This document shows, one piece after another, positions 8,801 through 16,999 of a DNA stretch of 64,000 nt. The number at the start of each line of letters is the position of its first letter. The stretch's first letter is position 1. Origin of the DNA: Sphingomonas paeninsulae (GTDB lineage Bacteria > Pseudomonadota > Alphaproteobacteria > Sphingomonadales > Sphingomonadaceae); contig NZ_CP032827.1 of NCBI RefSeq assembly GCF_003660165.1, positions 157,616 to 221,615 of the forward strand. Reading direction: 5' to 3'. A program made the position numbers and the translations under genes. Under the pieces are notes generated by a model that had not been told where the DNA came from, did not search any database, and saw nothing but the letters and a program-made list of their open reading frames with translations.

Positions 8801-9145
8801 CTAGCCGCGCTTGGTCGCCTTACTGCGGACCGCCTCGGCTTCTTCCGCAAGGTCGAGTAGCAGCTTCATCGCCTCGCCCTTCTTCATGCGATGGCGATAG
8901 GCGAATTCGTCATAGCGTTCACGGTCCTCAGGTGTCGTACGGATGTGGAAGTTTGCCGTGTAGATCGCTTCCCGGGCCGGCGGCGGCACGCGCTTGGCAG
9001 CCGCTTCAGCGGGCTCGGATTTAAATCCAAGGCGCTCCCCTCCCTGCTTGGCCGCCGCGCGCTGTTGCGCAGTCGGAACCGGGATCTCGTCATCATCGTC
9101 GAGGGAAAAAGTCGCCATACCCGGGCGCGCGGTTCCGTTGGTCAT
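8801..9145 (-). CDS. Small partition-partner / DNA-binding protein
   Basis: 114-residue protein whose ATG overlaps the parA stop (ATGA). The C-terminal half, ANFHIRTTPEDRERYDEFAY followed by a helix (KKGEAMKLLLDLAEEAE), has the strand-helix-helix look of ribbon-helix-helix centromere-binding proteins; the N-terminal half is polar and flexible. Sitting second in a parA operon on a plasmid, it most likely binds the partition site and stimulates ParA, the role of ParG or ParB-like partners in type Ib systems. That role is inferred from context. Confidence 0.72.
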   Translation of the reverse strand: MTNGTARPGMATFSLDDDDEIPVPTAQQRAAAKQGGERLGFKSEPAEAAAKRVPPPAREAIYTANFHIRTTPEDRERYDEFAYRHRMKKGEAMKLLLDLAEEAEAVRSKATKRG

Positions 9146-9822
9146 GCCGAAGCCTTTTCGTTGAGCAGAGTCAGGACGTCGAGCGTGAACGCCGCAGCGT
9201 TCGCTCGCGCTGTCGTTAGCGAACCAACTTCGGAATTCTTTAACGTCGCCAATGTCCCGCCGAAGCTGAAGAGCGCCCGGAACGCGCCGCGGTCCGCCAG
9301 CGCGGTCTTGATCACCGGAATACCTGCCTGCTCCAGTCCGGCGATGATCTGTTTGAGCTCTCGAGGCCAAAGCCGATCGGACGCCTGCGTCTTGGCGAGG
9401 ACTGCGGCGAATTTGAGCGGCTTTTCGCGGTGTTTGGAAACCTGTCGCACGTTCTTGAAAGCACGGGCAGCTTCATTCGAGTCCAGGGCGGACCCCTGCA
9501 TCGGGATGAGTGCAAGGTTGGAGACAAGCAACGCGTTGGTAACGCGACCCGACGCCCTGCCCTCCAGGTCGACGATCACGAACTTGGCCCGCTTGCGCGC
9601 TTCCGTAATCGTGTCGATGATCGTCTCCTCGTCGATCTCCTCAATCACCTCGATATTGTCGGGCTTGCCTCCCAGAGCGGCCCATTTCGACAAGGGAAAG
9701 TTCGGGTCGGCATCGATTAGGATGACGTCCGCCGCTTGCGCCGCGAGTTCGGTGGCCAGCAATAGCGCCGTCGTCGTTTTGCCCACCCCCCCCTTTGGCG
9801 ACAGCAAAGTGATAACGGGCAT
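9142..9822 (-). CDS. parA: ParA family partition ATPase
   Basis: 226-residue Walker-type ATPase for plasmid segregation. The deviant Walker A motif KGGVGKTTTALLLATELA lies at about residues 9-26, followed by LIDADPNFPLSKWA and VIVDLEGRASGRVTNALL. It lacks the N-terminal HTH of larger ParA proteins, so it is the short type Ib form. GGAGG six bases before the ATG at 9822 fixes the start; the open frame to 10137 upstream is not used. It overlaps the small partner gene by four bases. The repeat-rich region upstream is a likely partition site. Confidence 0.9.
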   Translation of the reverse strand: MPVITLLSPKGGVGKTTTALLLATELAAQAADVILIDADPNFPLSKWAALGGKPDNIEVIEEIDEETIIDTITEARKRAKFVIVDLEGRASGRVTNALLVSNLALIPMQGSALDSNEAARAFKNVRQVSKHREKPLKFAAVLAKTQASDRLWPRELKQIIAGLEQAGIPVIKTALADRGAFRALFSFGGTLATLKNSEVGSLTTARANAAAFTLDVLTLLNEKASA

Positions 9823-10461
9823 TCGAAACCTCCGGTCAGCGCGCGCCGCTATGGCGTGACGACGCGTTACAACGGTTCGCGCGGGTCGGCAAGTCACGAC
9901 GGTTCGCGAGAACACAGAGCACCACGCGGTTATATGCGTTCGCATTAACAGTTGTGTTACAGTGCCGCTTCTGAGCTTAATGAAGGTGTCGTCGAGCAAG
10001 CGGACCCCCTCGACGGAGGTCGTGCGCCACGTGCGATAAGTAAATCGAGAACGCTCCGTTGTAACTGCGCGGCCGCAGTGGAGCGCACGGAGCGCTAAAA
10101 CGAACGATAGTGCAGCGCATGAACGCCCCCTGCCCACTAACGACCAACAGTATGGACTGGAAAATCGGGCCTAACACTTCGTCGGGTCATCGACGCGGTT
10201 GAGACGGCTTAAACCCCGCTGCCGGCGGCCCACCGTTCGCGATTTGGAACCATTCTTAAGTGCTCACGGTTCGAAGTTGCGCCTACATCCCGACGGACAA
10301 CGCGGAGCGCTCGAACGCAGCGGTTACATGTCTCCGCGCTAATTTTACAATATTTGTGTTCTATTGGGAGTTGGAATCGTCAAAGATCGTTATGCGCAGA
10401 CACGTTCGGTGCGACATCTGCGAACCGCGCTCGTCAGTCGTCGCCACCGCACCGACTGTAA

Positions 10462-10487
10462 CGCAACGGTTCCTTGTAACCGTTGCG
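10462..10487. repeat. 10-bp perfect inverted repeat
   Basis: CGCAACGGTT (10462-10471) and AACCGTTGCG (10478-10487) with a 6-base spacer. It carries the AACGGTT core found repeatedly in this region, consistent with a binding site for the partition or another plasmid protein. Confidence 0.65.
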
Positions 10488-10887
10488 ATCGATGTAACCT
10501 ATGTAGCCGCTTCACCTCTGCGCCGATTTGAATTGCGAGCGTTGCGGCGAAGCCCACCGAAGAACCGAATTCGCAAAGACATATCTGGTTTTGAAGCGGG
10601 CGGCGTCAGAATATGACATTAGACCAACGATGCAGGGCTGGTGAGGGAAGGAGAGGGAGGGGGGGGGAGTTTCGCGGGTCCTGAGCGACCAAAAAGACTT
10701 CCTCACTCGTAAGTGTTCCTGGAAACACTGTTGCCCGCTCCCCGCGGAGAGCTGTAACCGCTGTGTTCGCGCGGACGTGACAAAATGTGTCGCTGTCTGA
10801 AGGCTGCTAATCCGGCGCTATGCTATACTTATCAGCGTGCCAGATGCATTATCAATGACACAGCGAACACAACGACTATCCCGGAGC

Positions 10888-10932
10888 GCGCGGTTAGCGC
10901 GGTTAGCGCGGTTAGCGCGGTTAGCGCGGTTA
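10888..10932. repeat. Five tandem 9-bp repeats GCGCGGTTA
   Basis: Five exact head-to-tail copies of GCGCGGTTA, followed by a variant cggttacgg. The 9-bp period is too short for a CRISPR. The shared CGGTTA core links it to the dispersed motifs upstream of parA; it also lies about 20 bases downstream of the SRAP gene. Confidence 0.8.
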
Positions 10933-10954
10933 CGGAGGTTCGACGCGTTTCCTG

Positions 10955-11596
10955 TCAAGTATCAATCCGATCGCGCCCGCGGGTAGGGAAGACCGGTCCG
11001 CGTACAGTCACCCTGACCGGATCGTAGGGGCGCTGGAGCGCCACCACATCGTCATAAGAACCGCGCAGCCAAGTATCGACGTCTTCGGGCTCAAGGATCG
11101 TTATCATCGCCTTCGGGTGAATCGGCGCCACCAAGCTGTTGGGATCGCATGTGCCCATGGTGAAGCCATCACCCTTGGCGGTGTGCTGCCAGAAGCCGGC
11201 GACGGCGAACACGGGCTGGTCGGTGACGCTAAACCACATCTCGCCTTTGAGGGGCGGCTTGTCGTCGTGCAGGTCATGTTTCTCGGGTGTAAACTCCGCG
11301 AACTCGGTGAGCGGGATCACGCATCGGTTCTCAGGCTTGGCGGCGAGCGTGCGCCACTGGGGCAGGGCGAGCTTGCGGACGTTGGTCATCGGCCATGCCG
11401 CCTGACCGCCCAGCACGTCCCATGTCATCACATCCCAGAGTCGATCGCCGTCCTGCTCGCGGATCACATAGTTGCGGCTCTTGGGCCGGAGCTCTTTGGG
11501 AGCGAAGCGATTGTCACGAGGCCGATCGCTGAACAGCTTGGCGGCCGATCCCCAGAGCGTCTCAGGCTCACCGTCGAATCTGGCTCGATTGCACAT
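10955..11596 (-). CDS. SOS response-associated peptidase (SRAP/YedK/HMCES-like)
   Basis: 213-residue SRAP domain protein, which forms a thiazolidine crosslink to abasic sites in single-stranded DNA. The essential Cys2 (MCNRARFDG) becomes the N-terminus after Met removal; the family's later elements are visible as CVIPLTEFAEF (glutamate), FAVAGFWQ and APIHPKAMITIL (histidine). The length fits the family. It is divergent from a truncated umuD with an SOS box between them. Plasmid copies fit protection of incoming ssDNA. Confidence 0.93.
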   Translation of the reverse strand: MCNRARFDGEPETLWGSAAKLFSDRPRDNRFAPKELRPKSRNYVIREQDGDRLWDVMTWDVLGGQAAWPMTNVRKLALPQWRTLAAKPENRCVIPLTEFAEFTPEKHDLHDDKPPLKGEMWFSVTDQPVFAVAGFWQHTAKGDGFTMGTCDPNSLVAPIHPKAMITILEPEDVDTWLRGSYDDVVALQRPYDPVRVTVRGPVFPTRGRDRIDT

Positions 11597-11678
11597 TCCG
11601 CGATCCTACAACCGGAGGGCGCTAATCGCTACATGCCCATATCGCGCGACCTGAATCGACCATCGGAGAAGATCGTCT

Positions 11679-11693
11679 GTTCTTGGTCGGTTC
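11679..11693. promoter_or_regulatory. Alphaproteobacterial LexA (SOS) box
   Basis: GTTC-TTGGTCG-GTTC is an exact match to the alphaproteobacterial LexA consensus GTTC-N7-GTTC. It lies 12 bases before the umuD start and about 83 bases from the divergent SRAP start, so it could control both. Confidence 0.85.
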
Positions 11694-11704
11694 TCTCCGG
11701 CGTT

Positions 11705-11928
11705 ATGAGGGTCTACGAGTTAGAGATTCAGATCATGTTGCTGCCGATCGCGCAGCCGGTCCCGCTCGCCGAAATGGCGCCGGGGTTCAGGTTGACGCCG
11801 ATCGGCGTAGCGGGAGCTGGCTTTCCGTCACCCGCCCAGGACTGGGAGGAGGACGCCATCAACCTTGTCGAGCTGTTGCGGCTCAACCGGGCCGCCAGCT
11901 TCGTCCTCCGGATCGATGGCACCAGCAC
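11705..11928 (+). pseudogene. umuD: Truncated UmuD-like polymerase V subunit
   Basis: About 75 codons from the ATG at 11705 include AGFPSPAQDWEEDAINLVEL and then ASFVLRIDG, the UmuD cleavage site and the strand leading to the active-site Ser-Met. The match ends where a Tn3-type terminal repeat begins at 11929, so the catalytic domain has been replaced. No umuC is present. The SOS box upstream is still intact. Insertion of a Tn3-family element is the evident cause. Confidence 0.75.
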
Positions 11929-11978
11929 GGGGTCACTACACGGAAGTAAGTTTTACGTACGCCAGGCACGAACGGATA
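11929..11978 (+). repeat. Tn3-family terminal inverted repeat (left end, orphan)
   Basis: Starts GGGGTCACTACACGGAAGTA and aligns without gaps over about 50 bases with the repeat at 16009 (roughly three quarters identical). GGGG-starting repeats of about 38 bases are the Tn3-family rule. It interrupts umuD. The flanking 5-mer AGCAC is not repeated next to any other end I found, so its partner end is probably lost. Confidence 0.75.
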
Positions 11979-12024
11979 GTGGACGAGCGGAGGAAGGGAA
12001 GGGCGGCTTTTGAACAGATCACTG

Positions 12025-12816
12025 TCAAAGCCGACTTTCCCCCTCCGTCCAAGGAAACAGTGCCACAAGCTTGTAATCGGGGCGCTCGGCCGGGTTGAAC
12101 GTGTGTTGGGCATAGGTGAGAGAACCGTCCACCGGATGCATAAAGGTGCGGGCGCCCCCCTCACGCGCCATTACGGACTGGGCATGCCATTCGTGCGCGA
12201 AAAGATCGGACTCTCTCTTCAAATCTTCGACAAGTGCGGCCAGAGCCGGGTCATTCAGCATCCGCCCATAGTCGGCCCGGAATTCTGCGAGCAGGCGCCT
12301 CGCCCGGTCCTCCCAGTCGGGCAGGAGGTCACGGGCAGAAGGCACCGTGAACGTATAGCGCAGCAGATTCTTCTGCTGCGCATCGCCCAGCCAACCGACG
12401 AACAGGTGTTCGGCCGCGCCATTCCAGCAACAGGCGTTCCAAAGCCGGTCTAGCCCGTAGGCCGGACAGGTCAGCGCTGCCACCGACAGGGTTATGGCAT
12501 CAGGCGCCCGGGAGATCGACGCCGATCGTGGCGCCTCGGGATCGCGGCGTCCCGCTAACTCGAAGAGATAGGCGCGTTCTGCGGGGGTGAGCGCCAGCGC
12601 CACCGCGAGGCGGGAAAGCGTGCCAGGCGAGACGCCTACGTCGCGGCCCTGTTCGATCCAGGCGCACCAGGTGACACCGATGCCGGCACGCGCTGCCAGT
12701 TCCTCTCGGCGCAGACCCGGCGTCCGGCGTCGTCGCCCTGGAAGTTCCGGTGCGACGCGCTCACGGTGGGAGCGGACGAATTGTCCCAGGAGATTGCGTT
12801 GTTCAACGGTGCTCAT
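12025..12816 (-). CDS. XRE-family regulator with MmyB-like ligand domain
   Basis: 263 residues. An N-terminal helix-turn-helix (RRTPGLRREELAARAGIGVT, then WIEQGRDVGVSPGTLSRLA) is followed by the MmyB-like PAS-type ligand domain (LDRLWNACCWNGAAEHLFVG, DLLPDWEDRARRLLAEFRAD, FMHPVDGSLTYAQHTF). This architecture is typical of repressors that control a divergent enzyme gene; here the neighbour is the methyltransferase at 12898. Both lie between a Tn3 end (11929) and a tnpA remnant, so they are probably transposon cargo. Confidence 0.9.
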   Translation of the reverse strand: MSTVEQRNLLGQFVRSHRERVAPELPGRRRRTPGLRREELAARAGIGVTWCAWIEQGRDVGVSPGTLSRLAVALALTPAERAYLFELAGRRDPEAPRSASISRAPDAITLSVAALTCPAYGLDRLWNACCWNGAAEHLFVGWLGDAQQKNLLRYTFTVPSARDLLPDWEDRARRLLAEFRADYGRMLNDPALAALVEDLKRESDLFAHEWHAQSVMAREGGARTFMHPVDGSLTYAQHTFNPAERPDYKLVALFPWTEGESRL

Positions 12817-12824
12817 AGGTCATT

Positions 12825-12864
12825 CTATAACAGGATAAGAATGTCCATTGTAACAGGGTAATGG
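12825..12864. promoter_or_regulatory. Direct-repeat operator candidate between regulator and methyltransferase
   Basis: TATAACAGGATAAGAATG and TGTAACAGGGTAATGG share TAACAGG-TAA and are 23 bases apart (about two helical turns) in the 81-base divergent intergenic region. This is a natural binding site for the XRE regulator. The GGAGG box for the methyltransferase follows. Confidence 0.5.
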
Positions 12865-12897
12865 TTGGTGTTCGAGGGCCTCAAGGAGGAATGAACC

Positions 12898-13674
12898 ATG
12901 ATCCGTTCGCATGAAACCCTTGTCGACGACCAATTTGGTCCGCAGGCGAATGCCTATGTGCAAAGCGCCGTCCATGCCCGGGGCGATGATCTCGATGCAC
13001 TGGAGGCGGTTGCCGCCCGCGAAAACCCGGACCGTGCGGTCGATCTCGGATCGGGTGGCGGCCATGTGGCCTATCGGCTGGCCTCCCATGCGCGCGTCGT
13101 AACCGCCGTCGATCTTTCCGCGGCGATGATAGACGCAGTGCAAGGGACAGCGCGGCAACGGGGCTTGTCCAATATCGAAACCTGCGTTGCACCTGCCGAA
13201 AGGATGCCCTTCGACGATGCCTCGTTCGACTTTCTGGGCTGCCGCTTTTCCGCCCATCATTGGCGCGATTTCGAGGCCGGACTGCGCGAGGCGCGGCGGA
13301 TCATGAAACCGGGTGGCACTGCCGTCTTTATCGACGTCGTATCTCCGGGGCATGCTGAATTCGACACGCATCTCCAGACGGTTGAAACGCTGCGCGATCC
13401 CTCGCACGTCCGCGATTACAAGGCATCGGAATGGATAGCGGCACTGGATCGCGCCGGTTTCCGGGTGCGGAATACACAGACCCGCCGGTTGCGCATGGAT
13501 TACCCGACATGGGTCGAACGCATGCGGACCCCGGAGCCGCATCGCACGGCGATCCGCTCGGTCCAGCGGCTAGCCTCCGGCGAAACGTCGACATATTATG
13601 CGATAGAGGCGGACGGGTCGTTCACGCTCGACACAATGCAGATCGAGGTCTCGGCATGTCGGGCGAGGGGGTGA
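12898..13674 (+). CDS. Class I SAM-dependent methyltransferase
   Basis: 258-residue UbiE/Methyltransf_11-type enzyme. Motif I VDLGSGGGHV lies near residue 50, followed by VTAVDLSAAMIDA, ERMPFDDASFDFLGCRFSAH and the post-motif RIMKPGGTAVFIDV. The His-His in SAHHW is usual in this subgroup. A GGAGG box about 7 bases upstream supports the ATG at 12898. It is divergent from an MmyB-type regulator that probably controls it. The substrate is unknown, likely a small molecule. Confidence 0.9.
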   Translation: MIRSHETLVDDQFGPQANAYVQSAVHARGDDLDALEAVAARENPDRAVDLGSGGGHVAYRLASHARVVTAVDLSAAMIDAVQGTARQRGLSNIETCVAPAERMPFDDASFDFLGCRFSAHHWRDFEAGLREARRIMKPGGTAVFIDVVSPGHAEFDTHLQTVETLRDPSHVRDYKASEWIAALDRAGFRVRNTQTRRLRMDYPTWVERMRTPEPHRTAIRSVQRLASGETSTYYAIEADGSFTLDTMQIEVSACRARG

Positions 13675-13724
13675 TTTCTCTCCCCGCTCAGGCCAGCTAT
13701 GGTAGATCCCAGTCCTGAACGGCT

Positions 13725-14170
13725 TCACGCCGCAAGGAGCGATGGGGAAATGCAGAGTGGCCTGCGCTGATCCGGTCCCGGCCTGTCGCCCCGCTCCCAA
13801 CTATAGTCGCCGGTTAGCGCGATATGCTCCCACCCCAGCGGTGCAATATGCCGGGCTACCTCGTCCGGCGTACCGATGTCGGCCAATGCCCGTTCAAGAT
13901 AGCGGGTGTTCGACAAGATGGTCGCGGCGACCAGCAGGTTGAGGGCGGAGGCGCGTAGGACTGGTTCTCGAACCGGCGGTCGCGCAGCTCGCCAAGCTGG
14001 TTGAAGAACAATGCGCGGGCGAGGGCATTGCGCGCCTCGCCCTTGTTCAGCCCGGCCTGGGTTCGCCTGCGCAGTTCGATGTCCTGCAACCAGTCGAGCA
14101 TGAAGATCGAGCGTTCCAGCTGGCCGACCTCGCGTAATGCCAGTGCCAGACCGTTCTGGCGCGGACACAC
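13725..14170 (-). pseudogene. tnpA: Tn3-family transposase C-terminal remnant (frameshifted)
   Basis: The minus strand carries the last ~145 codons of a Tn3 Tnp[50 protein letters not shown], then after a frame change near 13960 [20 protein letters not shown] and LGWEHIALTGDYSW. These are the highly conserved transposase C-terminal blocks including the last acidic catalytic region. The upstream three quarters are missing. It reads toward the orphan end at 11929, so it probably belongs to the same dead transposon, with the regulator/methyltransferase pair as passengers. Confidence 0.85.
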
Positions 14171-14330
14171 CGTGCAGTGCGATCTCCGCTTGAATGCTTG
14201 CGAATTCTGCAAGCCATGCCTGGGTGCGTGCGGGCCGCGTGTGCATGTGAATCTCCGCCAGTTCGTTTGAGACGGATTCGGGCTGACGATCGGGTGGTGT
14301 CGGGGTCACAGGACCGCGAAGCGGCCGCGG

Positions 14331-14360
14331 GAGCGGGGCGGGGGCGGGGGCGGGGGCTGC
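14331..14360 (+). other. G-quadruplex-forming run
   Basis: One GGGG run and three GGGGG runs, each separated by a single C, lie within about 25 bases. This is the classic pattern for a very stable parallel G-quadruplex on the plus strand. It sits in non-coding DNA between the tnpA remnant and a small membrane-protein gene. Confidence 0.7.
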
Positions 14361-14566
14361 CGATTTTTTCGTGTGTGGGGCGGGGTGGAGCGTAAGCGTA
14401 AGCGCGAGGCCGCAGCAAAATTGGGGGCACCGCGCATGCTGGACGCTGGTGCTGCCCGGCCGTCACGATAGGCAGTCACAGACGACAGAGTTGCCCGAAG
14501 GTTTGCCGACAGGATGCTGTCTGCGGCAGTAGAGTAAGGTGTCAAAACGTGAGGCTCGCCCGCAGC

Positions 14567-14734
14567 TTAATGAGGGAAGCACAAGCCGGCTAAAACGGCA
14601 CCTGCGCCGATCAGTGCTGTTACAAATGCGGCGATACCGAGTCCGATCTGGGCAAGAGGGGCGAAGGTGACGATCTTGGTCTCCGCAACGAGCTTGCGGG
14701 TTTCTGCGGGAAGCTTCGCGGTTTCATCGTTCAT
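14567..14734 (-). CDS. Small single-pass membrane protein
   Basis: 55 codons from the ATG at 14734. A charged amphipathic start (MNDETAKLPAETRKLVAETK) is followed by one long hydrophobic helix (LAQIGLGIAAFVTALIGAG) and a short tail ending in CFPH. Similar tiny proteins, a polar helix then one transmembrane segment, are common on sphingomonad plasmids. It lies downstream of ssb on the same strand. No clear ribosome-binding site is visible and function is unknown. Confidence 0.45.
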   Translation of the reverse strand: MNDETAKLPAETRKLVAETKIVTFAPLAQIGLGIAAFVTALIGAGAVLAGLCFPH

Positions 14735-14883
14735 CTTCGTGATGCGCGCGATCTGTTGCTGAAAGTTGAGATTTCGGGCGTCTGCATGTGTAGCAATTTC
14801 GGCATCTTATCAAAGGTGAAGGTCTTAGAAGAGGAGAGGCTCGGGAAACAAGTTCCCGAGCGTTTCCGTGAACTTGCGCCGAT

Positions 14884-15294
14884 TCAGAAGGGCACGTCCT
14901 CTCCTTCCGGCTCGTCCGCGGCGCCGTTCGTGCCCTGCTGCGACTTGCCTCGCGTGAGAAAAGTGACCTTTTCGGCGATGATCTCGACACCGTAGCGTTC
15001 GACGTCCTGCTGGTCAGTCCACTTGGTGTAGTGGATGCGGCCCTCGATCAGGAGCTTCTGGCCCTTTTCGACATACTTCTCGACCGTCTTGGCAAGGGCA
15101 CCGAAGCAGGTGATGCGGTGCCATTCGGTTTCTTCCATGCGGCGGCCTTCGCCGTCCTTGGCAATCTTGCCGTCGCTGTCGAACTTGGGGCGCGATGTTG
15201 CCAGGGAGAAGATTGCAATTTTCGTATTGCCCTGCGTTGTACGGGTCTCTGGAGTGGCGCCGACGTTGCCTGCGAGGATGACGATGTTCTGCAT
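14884..15294 (-). CDS. ssb: Single-stranded DNA-binding protein
   Basis: 136-residue SSB with an OB fold (NIVILAGNVGATPETRTTQG, GRRMEETEWHRITCFGALA, YVEKGQKLLIEGRIHYTKW) and the acidic C-terminal tip EGEDVPF that recruits other repair and replication proteins (the chromosomal tip is usually DDDIPF). GGAAC upstream of the ATG at 15294 fixes the start; the longer frame to 15444 runs through the leader. Plasmid SSBs coat the incoming strand during conjugation and can damp SOS induction. Confidence 0.95.
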   Translation of the reverse strand: MQNIVILAGNVGATPETRTTQGNTKIAIFSLATSRPKFDSDGKIAKDGEGRRMEETEWHRITCFGALAKTVEKYVEKGQKLLIEGRIHYTKWTDQQDVERYGVEIIAEKVTFLTRGKSQQGTNGAADEPEGEDVPF

Positions 15295-15354
15295 TTCGAG
15301 GTTCCTTTTTGCTGTTCGCCGAGGGCTTTTCCCTTCGACTTGCAAACCGTAAAA

Positions 15355-15460
15355 GAACGCCAGGACGGGGCGGCCACCGAAGCAGCGCAGCAGCGGAGGG
15401 GAACCCCGCTCGGAAGAGTGGTGCGGGCAGGCGCGAAGCGACAACTCGGTCTGAACGAGC
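15355..15460 (-). promoter_or_regulatory. Shared leader, family 2 (ssb copy)
   Basis: About 95-150 bases upstream of the ssb start the minus strand reads CCGAGTTGTCGCTTCGCGCC then TGCCCGCACCACTCT. A nearly identical block precedes the DUF2493 gene (25775-25805). Two unrelated genes sharing this upstream block suggests a common regulatory element or promoter. Nothing else recognisable lies in the rest of the 15295-16008 gap. Confidence 0.5.
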
Positions 15461-16008
15461 GCGGGTTGGCCGCTTTGGACGGCGGGCTTAGGTTTTTAAG
15501 TGAGTAGATGGGAAAAAAGCTCTTCGGGACGTCAGGAGCAAAAAGGGCCTCAAGTGCCTGCACACGAATTCCGTGTCGCAAAGCAGTGTCGGTGTGGTCC
15601 GGAACTGTGTCACACCAGGGCGACCGTCGCTAACGCCTCGCTTAACCTTTGCGCGATGACAGCATGGGAGTTTGCCTCCGAGGACGCGGACGCCTGGAGG
15701 CAACCGGGTGGTTCTGGATCTGCGCTGGCCTTGCTTCGGTCGTGAAGTTTGACGAAGCCGAAGCATATCGCGGGCAAATCCTCTCACAGGTCACGACCAG
15801 CAGGCGGGCAAATGTGGGGGCCTGTGAGGCGTCGTCCGAAAGGTTTGATGCAGGGGGTGTCGTGCGGTTGTACGGTCAGCGGGGTTGTGTGCTGATACTG
15901 GCAGGGGTTGCACGTCCTACCGGGGCTGACCCGCGACACCAGGTTTTTTCCAAGCTGCACCTTGCGGCGGCGTTCTGGTGGCTTTTTCAGCAAACTGCGA
16001 CACCAAAA

Positions 16009-16046
16009 GGGGTCACGACACGAAAGTGAACTTTGCAGACGCCGGA
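16009..16046 (+). repeat. Left terminal inverted repeat of Tn3-type element
   Basis: Begins GGGGTCACGACACGAAAGTG and continues aactttgc. Matches the complement of 18383-18410 over 28 bases exactly, and the orphan end at 11929 more loosely over 50 bases. Confidence 0.88.
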
Positions 16047-16089
16047 CACGAACGGATCATGAACAACTGGAAGTGGTGGGAAGCGGTCG

Positions 16090-16251
16090 TTAGCTGAGCG
16101 GTAGATCCAACGCTGGAATACCCGTCGATGAGATAGCGAGCGGTTGTGCTCCACCCTCGATGATCCGATCGGCCAGCGAAATCCATCGGCCTCCCTGTAA
16201 TATCATCCAATGCTCATCGCGGCGATAATCGTGGCCTATAGCACGGATCAA
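16090..16251 (-). CDS. Tiny ORF coupled to lipoprotein gene
   Basis: 53 codons from a TTG that overlaps the lipoprotein stop (TTGA at 16248-16251). The sequence is protein-like: IGHDYRRDEHWMILQGGRWI, then SLADRIIEGGAQPLAISS. It has no recognised domain and no membrane segment. The rare TTG start and small size make this uncertain; translational coupling to the lipoprotein is the main argument. Confidence 0.35.
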   Translation of the reverse strand: MIRAIGHDYRRDEHWMILQGGRWISLADRIIEGGAQPLAISSTGIPALDLPLS

Positions 16252-16571
16252 TCGACCGAGACCCACTTCCCACTCGCATTCTTTTTCGCTTTGACGATCA
16301 GCGTGCGTGTTCCTTCTTGCGCGTCACCCGGCATCTTTCCAGTCACCTCTATACCGCAGACATAGGTATCTTTCTCGGCCTGGGAATTGCACAGGCCCTT
16401 GGTCTCGATCTTGGCGGCCTTGGCAGCGGCAACGCCTGCTGGGTCGTTACCAGCGCTCGCGATCAGGGCATTGCGCGCCAGTTCTTCCAGCGTCGAACTG
16501 CTCGGACCACTGAGCATGCTGCAGGCTGAAAGCGACATAGCAACGAAAGTGAGCGGTAAGAAATTGCGCAA
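16248..16571 (-). CDS. Small putative lipoprotein
   Basis: 107 residues with a signal peptide and lipobox (FVAMSLSACS, Cys17), followed by a Ser-rich linker and a small domain with two further cysteines (KGLCNSQAEKDTYVCGIEVT) that could form a disulfide, ending TLIVKAKKNASGKWVSVD. It is expected to be anchored in a membrane facing the periplasm. It lies inside the Tn3-type element. No family name is recognised. Confidence 0.7.
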   Translation of the reverse strand: MRNFLPLTFVAMSLSACSMLSGPSSSTLEELARNALIASAGNDPAGVAAAKAAKIETKGLCNSQAEKDTYVCGIEVTGKMPGDAQEGTRTLIVKAKKNASGKWVSVD

Positions 16572-16999
16572 AGTATGCTCCTGAAATTAAATCTACTTAC
16601 ATGGTCACGTCGGCAGGCAGCATACCAAGACCGGCATCCGGCAGTGCTGAAGCGTACTCGGCTTGTCCGGCGGCGGTCTAGTTTTATTGACCTTATCCTA
16701 TCAAGGTTCTCATTGGTTGCATCGTAATTGGCCTCGCCCTCGGCCAGCCGCATACCCGAAAACAAACCTCCGCTTGTGGGCGGAAGCCGCCGACGCCGCC
16801 GCCGCATCGAGACTATGCCCACAGCACTGTGGAAAGGCGCTTTTTTCAGAGCGCGCTTTGGTGACCTGTTCTTCCCTCCGGATGGTTCTTTCGGCGCCGC
16901 TGGGCTAGGCCTCATCTCGACGCTCCGCTGGTTTCGTAGAAGGATTAGCCACTGCCGAATCACCGTGCCATCGTCGCCACTGGGTTCAGGATCTTTGGC

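Larger units (their letters stand above)
9823..10954. other. Repeat-rich non-coding region upstream of parA (candidate centromere)
   Basis: No credible gene in 1.1 kb. The strand is full of variants of CGGTTAC/GTAACCG and CGGTTCGCG: near 9865-9910 (gttacaacggttcgcg, gtcacgacggttcgcg), 10319 (cggttacatgtctccg), 10462-10487 (perfect hairpin), 10750 (gtaaccgctgtgttcgcg) and the tandem array at 10888. A purine-rich tract with a G9 run spans about 10640-10670. Such repeats beside parA suggest the partition site or an origin-like element. Confidence 0.5.

Noticed and set aside
10888..10932. Possible CRISPR array
   Set aside because: Units are only 9 bp, head to tail without spacers, and no cas genes are present. 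The 41.5-kb repeats are iterons with related, not unique, spacers and a fixed ~32-bp period.
10785..11027. 80-codon frame with VSA repeats
   Set aside because: The repeat is the translation of the non-coding GCGCGGTTA tandem array; there is no protein-like sequence outside it.
11117..11700. Upstream part of the long plus-strand frame ending at 12013
   Set aside because: It is antisense to SRAP; only the part from 11705 resembles UmuD.
14302..14309. GGGGTCAC as a possible further Tn3 end
   Set aside because: Only 8 bases match the terminal repeats; the following sequence diverges at once.
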